DNA from: Clostridia bacterium
GTDB taxonomy: Bacteria; Bacillota; Clostridia; Acetivibrionales; STF1-152
DNA: 39,898 bases
NCBI GenBank assembly: GCA_028280575.1
Contig: JANQLN010000106.1
Location: 1 to 39,898 of the forward strand
Reading direction: 5' to 3'
A program made the position numbers and the translations under genes. Positions 25,085 to 33,277 of this stretch are shown here, piece by piece. Positions within the stretch are counted from its first letter, which is position 1. Each line of letters starts with the position of its first letter. The notes beneath the pieces were generated by a model, which did not search any database, had not been told where the DNA came from, and was given only the letters and a program-made list of their open reading frames with translations.

Positions 25085-26512
25085 ATGTGCAGGATGTCAA
25101 AAAAAGTACTTTGCCTGGTGATAGCAGCAGTTTTTATGTTTACAATGCTTTTGGCAGGTTGCGGCGGAAGTGAAAAATCTAAAGACTCCGGAAAACAGGG
25201 AACAGCAGAGCAGGGTGCTGAAAAAAGCACAAACGGTTCTCAGGGTTCTGAATCAAAAAACCTTATAGGACAGAATGTTAAGTTTGATCCCGACAAGAAG
25301 GTATCGGGAAAACTTAATGTCTGGTTCTATGAAGATGGCAAGAGGTTTATAGAACCACTTTTCGAGGATTATAAGAAATATCGTCCGGACGTAGACCTCA
25401 AGGTTGAATACATACCATGGGGTGATTATTGGAAGAAGGTTCCTGTTGTTATAAGCAGCGGAACTGGCCCTGATTTGTACTATTTCCACAACATGTACCA
25501 CAACCTTATGGTGGATGGAAGTCTTATGGAACCATATCCGCAGGACTTAGTGGACAATCTGAAAAAGGATTATAAAAATATTGACCAGTTTGCAGTCGGT
25601 GGTAAAACACACTATGTCGGTGTTGGTGGCGGACATGGTGTAATATACTACAACAAAGACCTGTGGAGTGCTGCAGGACTTGCTGATGCAGATTTTCCCA
25701 AGACCTGGGAAGATCTCCGCAGGATTGCCATAAAGCTCACAAAGACCGAAGGTGAAAAGATAAAGGTAGCAGGTTTTAACTACAATCCTTCTGCCGGAGC
25801 TTTTATAAATGATTGGGCCTACCTTTCCGGCACTTTCCTCTTTAGCGAAGATGGAAAGAAAATACTTATAGACAATGATGATTTCAAAAAGACTTTTAAG
25901 TTCTTTGTAGACCTCTATAAAGTGGACAAAGTATGTACACCCACCTTTCCGGATGCCATGCAGTCATTTATGGATGGAACAACAGCGATGCTCTGGATGC
26001 ATCCGTTCTTCAACGGAGTGCTCAAATCCCAGAAGCCCGACCTTAACTTCGGAGTTTTCGCAATACCCAAATTCGAAGGCAAAGCACGCAACTGGCACTA
26101 CAACAACCCTGACGTTTCAATGGGTGTGAATTCAAAGACAAGTGATGATAACAAACAGCTTGCATTTGACCTCCTTAACCTATTCTTTGCAGATGATAAG
26201 TACATGAGGGATTGGAACCTGGCACAGGGCCTGGCCCCAACAAAGATATCACTTGAGAATGATGAAACTCTGTTAAATGATCCTGTGCTGAAGGTTATTA
26301 TGGGTGACTTTGATAACAGCGTGTATGTCGGGCCCGCTCCTGACCAGATGACCCAGGATCTTATCCATAATATGATAGATCCCGTTCTCAAAGGCAATGA
26401 AGACATCGACAGTGCAGTTAAGACTGCTACAGCAAAGGTAAATCAGACACTTTCCGACTTCAATTTTGAACCTGCCGAAAGAAAGTGGACTTATGCAAAC
26501 GAACTTAAATAG
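25085..26512 (+). CDS. Extracellular sugar-binding lipoprotein (CUT1 type)
   Basis: The 475-residue binding protein has a lipoprotein signal ending MLLAGC (Cys26), then a Ser/Gly/Lys/Gln-rich linker (about 27-60). The mature domain begins SGKLNVWFYEDGKRFIEPLF, as in MalE-like proteins, with VISSGTGPDLYYFHNMYHNLM and GVIYYNKDLWSAAGLADADFPKTWEDL in the usual places. The ATG at 25085 has AAGGAGGAAG 5-6 bases upstream; the longer frame from 25034 lacks a signal peptide. It should capture an oligosaccharide for the permeases at 26743-28483. It is shorter than and unlike the two LplA-type proteins on the minus strand, so it probably binds a different product. Regulation by the LacI protein through O2 is likely. 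Confidence 0.9.
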   Translation: MCRMSKKVLCLVIAAVFMFTMLLAGCGGSEKSKDSGKQGTAEQGAEKSTNGSQGSESKNLIGQNVKFDPDKKVSGKLNVWFYEDGKRFIEPLFEDYKKYRPDVDLKVEYIPWGDYWKKVPVVISSGTGPDLYYFHNMYHNLMVDGSLMEPYPQDLVDNLKKDYKNIDQFAVGGKTHYVGVGGGHGVIYYNKDLWSAAGLADADFPKTWEDLRRIAIKLTKTEGEKIKVAGFNYNPSAGAFINDWAYLSGTFLFSEDGKKILIDNDDFKKTFKFFVDLYKVDKVCTPTFPDAMQSFMDGTTAMLWMHPFFNGVLKSQKPDLNFGVFAIPKFEGKARNWHYNNPDVSMGVNSKTSDDNKQLAFDLLNLFFADDKYMRDWNLAQGLAPTKISLENDETLLNDPVLKVIMGDFDNSVYVGPAPDQMTQDLIHNMIDPVLKGNEDIDSAVKTATAKVNQTLSDFNFEPAERKWTYANELK

Positions 26513-26542
26513 GCAGCAAGCAGTATAAAATAGCAGTGTATC

Positions 26543-26576
26543 TATAAAAACGGAGACACGGCTCTCCGTTTTTATA
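26543..26576 (+). terminator. Hairpin between the binding-protein and permease genes
   Basis: TATAAAAACGGAG (26543-26555) pairs with CTCCGTTTTTATA (26564-26576), giving a 13-14 bp stem. The right arm itself carries the T run, so termination may be partial. As in the minus-strand transporter, the hairpin follows the binding-protein gene directly. Confidence 0.75.
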
Positions 26577-26652
26577 GCATTTTATTAAGCAGTTCAATAC
26601 ATTTTCGGTTTAGCAGCATTTAATCATAATACCAAACCGGAAATTGTGTTAT

Positions 26653-26716
26653 ACGTAAAACGTTGATGAAAGTTTTATCTTAACGTTATTGTATGTTTGA
26701 AAAACTAAACTATATA
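26653..26716 (+). promoter_or_regulatory. Possible second promoter and operator before the permeases
   Basis: TATATA (26711-26716) with TTGTAT (26689-26694) 16 bases upstream is a weak promoter. TCTTAACGTTATTG (26678-26691) has a central TTAACGTTA dyad, sharing the TTAACG half of the LacI sites but only 8 of 14 bases overall. It is a candidate third operator at low confidence. Confidence 0.3.
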
Positions 26717-26742
26717 GGTATTCATGTGAGGAGGTTTATTAT

Positions 26743-27651
26743 ATGCGGCCACCATCAAGATTTAGCAGGAAACAGAATACTTTTGTGTGGTTATGCATCA
26801 TACCCGCAATTATAATTTTTCTGATATTTTATATTTTCCCGACGCTCAACACTTTTACCGGTAGCTTTTTCAACTGGAATGCTCTTACCGGTATGATGAG
26901 GTTTAATGGGATTACAAACTACAAGAATGCTTTTGCTGACCCGTTAGTATGGAAGTCCCTGGTAAACACCATGTATCTTACATTTTTTGCGGTTTTGATA
27001 AAAACAGTGCTTGCTTTTTTAGTTGCAGTAGCAGTAAATTCAGTAGTAAAAGGCAGAATCACCTACAGGACCATATACTTTTTGCCCACAATCTGCACAA
27101 TGATAGCTACGGCCTTTGTATTCCGTTTCCTTTTCCAGCCTGAAGCAGGTACAATTAACGGATACCTTGAAATGCTGAAAATTTCGGGACCGGGTTGGCT
27201 TGCAGATGCTAAATGGGCTATGCCCACTGTCATTATCTACACTTGCTGGAAGGACTTCGGCTACGTTTTTCTTATATTCCTTGCTGGAATACAGGGCATC
27301 TCCCAGGAGGTAATTGAAGCTTCGGTAATAGACGGTGCTACGGGATTTGGAAAAATGCGTTATATCATACTCCCCCTGTTAAATCCCATAACGGTTTATA
27401 ATGTTGTAACACAGGTGATAGGCTCATTTCAGATATTTACCTCAATCATCGCTCTGACCAATAACGCAACTACCAGTACTTCAGGCGGACCTATGTATTC
27501 TACTACCACCACCGGGTTGTACATTTATCAGAGTGCATTTGTTAACTTCAAATTTGGCTACGCTTCCACTATAGCGGTAATACTGTTTGTGGTGATAATG
27601 CTTTTCACCTATTTGCAGATGAAGTTCTCAAAACAGAACTGGGGGTATTGA
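26743..27651 (+). CDS. ABC sugar permease, MalF/UgpA type
   Basis: This 302-residue membrane protein has about six transmembrane helices. The first is WLCIIPAIIIFLIFYIFPTL, and the EAA loop reads EASVIDGATGFGKMRYIILPLLNP. Conserved features such as FNGITNYKNAF at the first outer loop place it in the CUT1 MalF group. GAGGAGG lies 8 bases before the ATG. It partners the next gene, which starts 4 bases after its stop. No ATPase gene is linked. Confidence 0.9.
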   Translation: MRPPSRFSRKQNTFVWLCIIPAIIIFLIFYIFPTLNTFTGSFFNWNALTGMMRFNGITNYKNAFADPLVWKSLVNTMYLTFFAVLIKTVLAFLVAVAVNSVVKGRITYRTIYFLPTICTMIATAFVFRFLFQPEAGTINGYLEMLKISGPGWLADAKWAMPTVIIYTCWKDFGYVFLIFLAGIQGISQEVIEASVIDGATGFGKMRYIILPLLNPITVYNVVTQVIGSFQIFTSIIALTNNATTSTSGGPMYSTTTTGLYIYQSAFVNFKFGYASTIAVILFVVIMLFTYLQMKFSKQNWGY

Positions 27652-27655
27652 TACA

Positions 27656-28483
27656 ATGAAAAAATCACAGATGCTTTCAAAAATCTTCATGCATATATTT
27701 CTCATATTGAGCAGTGTTATAGCTATTTATCCGCTTGTTTGGATGTTCCTGTCGTCATTTAAACCTACAGGAGACGTAATGTCCCTGCCTCCCAGGTTCT
27801 TCCCTGAGCATCCTACTTTTGACAACTATAAAACCATCTTTTCAAACAATATTGGTGTTTATTTCTGGAACAGCACATATATAGCAATTTTGCGAACTGC
27901 TTTTCCGGTTTATACAAGTGCGCTGTTGGGATATGTTTTTGATAAGTTTGAATTTAAGGGTAAAAACATAATTTTTGCCATATTTTTATCCACGATGATG
28001 GTACCGTGGATTATCACTCTCATCCCTTTATACAATATTTTCATGGTGTCTGGTCTGCTGGATAGCCATATTCCTCTTTTTCTGCCGTTTATCTGCTCCA
28101 GCTACGGAATATTTTTAGTAAAATCCTTCATGCATCAGGTGCCGTCTTCACTTATGGAATCGGCACGAATTGATGGCTGCGGTGAGTTCAAGATTTTCAA
28201 TAAAATCGCCCTGCCTCTTGTAACACCTGCCATGGCTGCATTAGGAATTGTATTGTTCCTGAGCGCGTGGGATGATTACCTCTGGCCCTTCCTCGTGCTT
28301 AACAATGAGAAGCTTTTTACTCTTACAGTAGGTCTTTCAAAGTACGCATTTAAGCATTATACAGTAGACTATGGCCCCGTTATTGCAGGAAGCGTTATTT
28401 CAATCCTGCCTGTAATCATAGTATATTTGATTTTCCAGAAAAATATAGTGCAAGGGATCAGTCTTGCTGGATTGAAGGGATAA
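27656..28483 (+). CDS. ABC sugar permease, MalG/UgpE type
   Basis: This 275-residue permease has six predicted membrane helices. Its EAA loop reads MESARIDGCGEFKIFNKIALPL, and the C-terminus is FQKNIVQGISLAGLKG, typical of MalG partners. FLSAWDDYLWPFLVLNNEKLFTL is the usual motif after the loop. The ATG lies 4 bases after the partner permease stop and the ribosome site is weak (GGGGG, about 12 bases upstream), so it is probably translated by coupling. The transporter likely feeds on products of the secreted proteins in this locus. Confidence 0.9.
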   Translation: MKKSQMLSKIFMHIFLILSSVIAIYPLVWMFLSSFKPTGDVMSLPPRFFPEHPTFDNYKTIFSNNIGVYFWNSTYIAILRTAFPVYTSALLGYVFDKFEFKGKNIIFAIFLSTMMVPWIITLIPLYNIFMVSGLLDSHIPLFLPFICSSYGIFLVKSFMHQVPSSLMESARIDGCGEFKIFNKIALPLVTPAMAALGIVLFLSAWDDYLWPFLVLNNEKLFTLTVGLSKYAFKHYTVDYGPVIAGSVISILPVIIVYLIFQKNIVQGISLAGLKG

Positions 28484-28645
28484 CTGATAACTTATGGCAA
28501 AAGAATTCAGAACCCACAAACTAAAAGTTAAAAATAAAGATAGCCTTGCTGTATGCCTGTTGAAATTTAAGTATTCATATCATTTAGCAGGTTGCAAGCC
28601 TGTTTACTCAACTAAAACAAAATAATGGGAAAGAAGGGGTAAAGA

Positions 28646-31600
28646 ATGAAAAAAAGTTTATTATACATACGCATAGCAGTACTTGTCTTTATATTTTTTA
28701 TTATGACATTCAAAGCTTATGCAGCAAATGGGTATTTTAACAGCTTTAACAGCCTTGCTGCAGGTGACGACCCGACCGGCTGGCAAAGCACCGGTGATTG
28801 GGGGATAGTGTCAGGTCCTGTAACACCTTCATGGGGTGTTCATGAGGATTATACCAAGTATTACAGGTATAACTCGGGGACAACCAATACCTACTACAAC
28901 AAAACCTATACGGATTTTGACTATACAGTAGGGATGATACTTACATCCGATACTACGGGTGCCGTAATTTTCCGCAGGACAAACGATACCAATTACTACT
29001 ACTTCAAACTGGATGCTGTAAATAACAGGGCAACTGTCGGCAAATGCGTTAATGGCACAAACACTGACCTTGCAGTAAAGGCTGTAACAATTAACCCGGA
29101 TATATGGTATTACCTTAGGGTGACTGCAAAAGGCCAGAACATAGTTTGTAAAGTTCTGGACGGAAATTCTTCACCATATTATACCATTATTCATACTGGA
29201 ACAGAAGTAGCCAATATAAATGACGCTACATTCTCTTCGGGTACATGCGGATTTTTAGCTACAGGTACTACAAGCAATCTTTATAATAACGTAGCAATCA
29301 CTGACTCGAGTCTTGACAAGTCCATGTCCAATTCCATATTTTCAGTGAAAACCGGAGCATATGGTGAAATCAAGGAGCTTAAGTTTCTTGATGAGCCGTA
29401 TGACACCAACTTTGTATCAAATGAAAATACACACCGTACCAAAGTTGGCCCCAACCAGTTTTTAGGCGAAATGAAATTCAAGTATGCAGTTGGGACCGAA
29501 CCTATACAGATAGCGACAACAGGTAATTCAGATGATACAAGGAGTATAGCACTTGATTCTGCCAACAAGAAGATAACAGTAAGTTACCTTACCGACTCTG
29601 TCAGAGCAGACGGAATTAAGAATTTCCAGTTAACAACAACCTACTCACTGGCTGACGACTATCTTCAGATGGATATCAAATTAAAGAACACCAGCAGTCA
29701 GACTATAAGGTTTCATGACATAGGCCTTCCTATAACCTGGAATAATAACTGGCAATATGAATGGGACAATAATACCTTCTTCAAAAGGTATTTGGCCGGT
29801 ACATCCAACTACATATCAAACCACAGCTCCTATATCATGCTTGAGAGAGCTGCTGGGGGAGGAAACAAACTGGTAGTTACTCCTGTATCTTCAACAGATA
29901 CTCAGATTGAGTACCGTAAATTCTACTCTACAGAAGGTACTTTCCATAATCCTCCTGAGGAATACTTTATAAAGAGCAATGCCATAAAATCCGAAGGACA
30001 GGGCTATCTGCCAAACACATATCTGGATCTGGCAAGCAATGAGGAAAAAACATACTCCTTCAGAATGCACAAGGCGTCAGATTATTTACATGCCAATAAT
30101 ATAATTTACAATGAAGGGCTTATTGACGCGAAGGTAACACCGGGTATGGTGCTTTCAAAAGACATGCCTGCAAAGCTTGACCTGCACACATCAAAAACCA
30201 TAAATTCTGTAGTTTCAAGCGATCCTGGCACAGTCATATCCTATGTTGAAACAAGACCAGGGGACCATAAGATATACAGTGTCACCTTCGACAAGCTGGG
30301 AAGGAACGACATTACAATAACCTATGACGGCAACAAAAAGAGCGTTCTGCAGTTTTGGGTAATGGAACCGATAAAGGATGCGCTTCAAAGACGCACAGAT
30401 TTCTTAATGAATAACTGCAGAATTACCGATCCAAATGATCCTCATTATAAAGGATTCAAAGAGTGGAATAATTCTTCAAACACAGGCAAACTTGGCGGTA
30501 ACAACTGTAATAATAATGATTTTGAGCAGATGTATGACGGACCTGCATTTATAGCAGAGAAAAACGTATACTATCCTGTACAGACCGAAGTTACAGCTAT
30601 AGATGACTATCTGTTGGATCTTGTATGGGCTAAAGAGGTTATACATGGCGGTACTGATGACGGTTTTCTAAGTCATGGATGCTGTGGCGGAAGGTGCTGG
30701 TTGGATGCCAATCCAGCAGTAGCTCCATACAAGTGTACACGTGACTACAATTACCCAAGAATTTACAACACCTTCTATTCCATGTACAAAGTAGCAAGGA
30801 ATTATCCCAACCTTACCTTCAGATGGACAAAGAACCAATACCTGGAAGCAGCAGCAAAGATACTTAACAGAAGCTTTGATGTCGCAGCCATGCATGGTAG
30901 TCGTGGAACCATGGGTGAACAGACTGTTGAGGAAATCTGTAGGGCACTCGAACAGGAAGGCTATGTTACAATGGCTTCAGACTTCAGGGCAAGAGCTACA
31001 GCAAGGTACAATGCTATAAATTCAATGGAATTTCCATTCTTCTCAGAATTCCCGGCCGACAATACTGCAGAAGAAGGTGCATATTTCTTCGGTAAAATGA
31101 ATAATGACACAAGCCTCATGGGCAAGACTGTAAACAAAATACTTGCGTGGTTGGGCAGGACCCCCACATGGTATTATCAGACAACGGGAAACAGACAGGA
31201 CAATGACTGGTGGATATTCCAGTACACTGTTGGACTGCAGGGCAAGGCTCTAACTGACTGGTACATGAATTACACAGACAATGCCGCAGATTACTGGCCA
31301 ATGGTTTATCCTTCAAAGATTGCTCCATTTGTACACATTATGTCAGGGCAGCCGGAAATAAACCTGCATACTAATGCAAAAAACAATGGATCTGTTTGGT
31401 GGGTCTATAAGCCTACTCGCCCGTATAACTGGGATATAGGCTGGCCTTACAACGAATCCGGTGAGGCTGACATATCCTTGTGGGCAGGGTTAGTACATGC
31501 TAGTTCCGATGTAGTAACAAATGATCCTTCCTTTGGTCTTGCAGGATATGGATGTAGCGTAGCAGACGGAGGTACAACATATAATGTTACACCTAAGGAC

Positions 31601-33001
31601 GGTCTATTTAAAAAGCTTAATATAGTAGACAAGAAGTTGAGTATAGAAATTGAAAAAGACAGATATTCATTTGCAAAGGTTGAAAAGAGCATTGATTCTA
31701 TTGAATTTACACTGGTCAATGTATCTGGTACAAGCCATACAGGTACAATAAGCATAAAAGGACTTGTAGCAGGCAACTATGACGTAATTGTGGACGGAGT
31801 GGTTCAGACAGTTGTATCTGTTCCATCTACAAGCGAATTGAAGCATTTCACCTATAACATGGGCACAAACGAAACCTATAATGTTATCGTGAGAAGGAAC
31901 AACACTCAATTACTTGTAGCAGAAGCCGGGAATAACGCTACAATAAAACTACCGGCATCAGCAAGTTTAAACGGGTCAGTTGTAGGTACTCCGGCTTCGA
32001 TAACATGGAGCAAGGTAAGCGGACCCGGAACAGTAACCTTTGGCAACGCAAGTGAATTAAGTACTACAGCCAGCTTTTCTACAGCAGGCACATATACTTT
32101 ACAGCTCGCAGTAAGCGATGATATGCAGACATCTACCGATACGGTTATAATAGTTGTAAATCCGGTATCAACCGTGTATGAAGCTGAGAATGCCGCACTG
32201 AGCGGGTGTTTTGTAAGTACAGCACGTACAGGGTATACGGGTACCGGTTTTGTTGACGGATTCATAAACGGTGCAGTAGGTACATCAGTAACCTTTAACG
32301 TATATGCACCTGATACAGGGACTTTTGATATGGATATAAGATATTCCTATGAATATTCACCCAATTATACAGGTATGGGATTGTATGTAAACGGAATAAG
32401 AGTAAAGGGTCTGTCATTCCAGCAAACCGGAAGCTTTTCGAACTGGGCGGCTTTGAGAGAGACGGTGAATCTGAATTCGGGAAGCAATACAATAATGTTA
32501 AGGGTTGAGACTGTTTCGGGTCATGCTATAATGCTTGATAATATTGACCTGTACGCAGACTCTACCACTACAAATATAGCTATTGGTGCAACAGCTTCCA
32601 CATCCTACTGCTCACCCTGGGAAACCATAGCTGCACTAAATGATGGCTATGATCCGGCTCATTCAAATGATAAGAGTCATGGAGCATACGGTAACTGGAA
32701 CAACCCTGGAACAATCCAGTGGGTACAGTATGATTTCAGCCAGAGCTATACCATAGACAGTATGGAGGTATATTGGTTTGATGATGATTTGGGTATAGAT
32801 CTGCCTGCATCCTGCTCTATCCAGTACTGGAACGGCAGTGCGTGGGTAAATGTAAGCAACCCTGTAGGACTCGGAGTGTCAGGGAATCAGTATAACAAGA
32901 CTACATTTACACCGGTAACTACAAATAAAATACGCCTTAATATTACTGCAAAATCGACACATTCAACCGGTATCCTTGAATGGAAGGTATACGGGACATA
33001 A
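28646..33001 (+). CDS. Very large secreted multidomain protein with DUF5695-like core
   Basis: The 1451-residue protein has a signal peptide (1-26, cut near AYA-AN). Then come a concanavalin-like beta-sandwich (27-210), a large domain resembling DUF5695 (about 225-1075), a PKD/Ig-like domain (about 1085-1170), a CBM6/CBM35-like domain (YEAENAALSGC, about 1174-1305), and an F5/8-type C-like domain (about 1308-1451). The core looks like a beta-rich N-half joined to a helical, Trp/Tyr-rich half, as in many (alpha/alpha) glycosidases and lyases. It contains the cysteine cluster C679-C680-G-G-R-C684 and C697 (GCCGGRCW... PYKC). I know of no proven activity for the core; a polysaccharide-active enzyme is likely from the attached binding modules and the neighbouring importer and GH127 gene. 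There is no dockerin, SLH or LPXTG. AAGGGG precedes the ATG. Confidence 0.8.
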   Translation: MKKSLLYIRIAVLVFIFFIMTFKAYAANGYFNSFNSLAAGDDPTGWQSTGDWGIVSGPVTPSWGVHEDYTKYYRYNSGTTNTYYNKTYTDFDYTVGMILTSDTTGAVIFRRTNDTNYYYFKLDAVNNRATVGKCVNGTNTDLAVKAVTINPDIWYYLRVTAKGQNIVCKVLDGNSSPYYTIIHTGTEVANINDATFSSGTCGFLATGTTSNLYNNVAITDSSLDKSMSNSIFSVKTGAYGEIKELKFLDEPYDTNFVSNENTHRTKVGPNQFLGEMKFKYAVGTEPIQIATTGNSDDTRSIALDSANKKITVSYLTDSVRADGIKNFQLTTTYSLADDYLQMDIKLKNTSSQTIRFHDIGLPITWNNNWQYEWDNNTFFKRYLAGTSNYISNHSSYIMLERAAGGGNKLVVTPVSSTDTQIEYRKFYSTEGTFHNPPEEYFIKSNAIKSEGQGYLPNTYLDLASNEEKTYSFRMHKASDYLHANNIIYNEGLIDAKVTPGMVLSKDMPAKLDLHTSKTINSVVSSDPGTVISYVETRPGDHKIYSVTFDKLGRNDITITYDGNKKSVLQFWVMEPIKDALQRRTDFLMNNCRITDPNDPHYKGFKEWNNSSNTGKLGGNNCNNNDFEQMYDGPAFIAEKNVYYPVQTEVTAIDDYLLDLVWAKEVIHGGTDDGFLSHGCCGGRCWLDANPAVAPYKCTRDYNYPRIYNTFYSMYKVARNYPNLTFRWTKNQYLEAAAKILNRSFDVAAMHGSRGTMGEQTVEEICRALEQEGYVTMASDFRARATARYNAINSMEFPFFSEFPADNTAEEGAYFFGKMNNDTSLMGKTVNKILAWLGRTPTWYYQTTGNRQDNDWWIFQYTVGLQGKALTDWYMNYTDNAADYWPMVYPSKIAPFVHIMSGQPEINLHTNAKNNGSVWWVYKPTRPYNWDIGWPYNESGEADISLWAGLVHASSDVVTNDPSFGLAGYGCSVADGGTTYNVTPKDGLFKKLNIVDKKLSIEIEKDRYSFAKVEKSIDSIEFTLVNVSGTSHTGTISIKGLVAGNYDVIVDGVVQTVVSVPSTSELKHFTYNMGTNETYNVIVRRNNTQLLVAEAGNNATIKLPASASLNGSVVGTPASITWSKVSGPGTVTFGNASELSTTASFSTAGTYTLQLAVSDDMQTSTDTVIIVVNPVSTVYEAENAALSGCFVSTARTGYTGTGFVDGFINGAVGTSVTFNVYAPDTGTFDMDIRYSYEYSPNYTGMGLYVNGIRVKGLSFQQTGSFSNWAALRETVNLNSGSNTIMLRVETVSGHAIMLDNIDLYADSTTTNIAIGATASTSYCSPWETIAALNDGYDPAHSNDKSHGAYGNWNNPGTIQWVQYDFSQSYTIDSMEVYWFDDDLGIDLPASCSIQYWNGSAWVNVSNPVGLGVSGNQYNKTTFTPVTTNKIRLNITAKSTHSTGILEWKVYGT

Positions 33002-33152
33002 GCAGCTGCTAATTATGCTCTAAACACAAGTGTCAACGGTTATCCGACACATTCAGGATAATACACATAAGATAGGGATTTAGCATATTAAGTGCAAAGT
33101 TTTTTTGTGAAACAAAAAAGTTAGGGAACTAGTAAATAATTAATAAAAGATT

Positions 33153-33170
33153 TATAACTGTATAGTTATA
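33153..33170. promoter_or_regulatory. Operator-like inverted repeat upstream of the GH127 gene
   Basis: TATAACT (33153-33159) and AGTTATA (33164-33170) are perfect 7-bp arms around GTAT. It is 108 bases before the GH127 ATG and differs from the LacI dyads. It may bind an unidentified regulator or overlap a promoter. Confidence 0.4.
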
Positions 33171-33178
33171 ACGTGAGC

Positions 33179-33211
33179 CAGGGACTGATTGGTAGTTTCA
33201 ATCAGCCCCTG
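33179..33211 (+). terminator. Hairpin before the GH127 gene
   Basis: CAGGGACTGATTG (33179-33191) pairs with CAATCAGCCCCTG (33199-33211) with one mismatch and a 7-base loop. There is no T run after it, so it is either a weak terminator of the upstream gene or a structured leader element of the GH127 mRNA. Confidence 0.45.
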
Positions 33212-33277
33212 AACTATAAGGTTAAGCGGTAAGACTATTAGAAGAGAGGTCAGAATAGAAGGGAGAAAACCAATTAT

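Noticed and set aside
28646..33001. Dockerin or surface-anchor module in the large secreted protein
   Set aside because: The C-terminus is an F5/8C-like domain ending WKVYGT; there are no duplicated calcium loops, SLH repeats or LPXTG motif.
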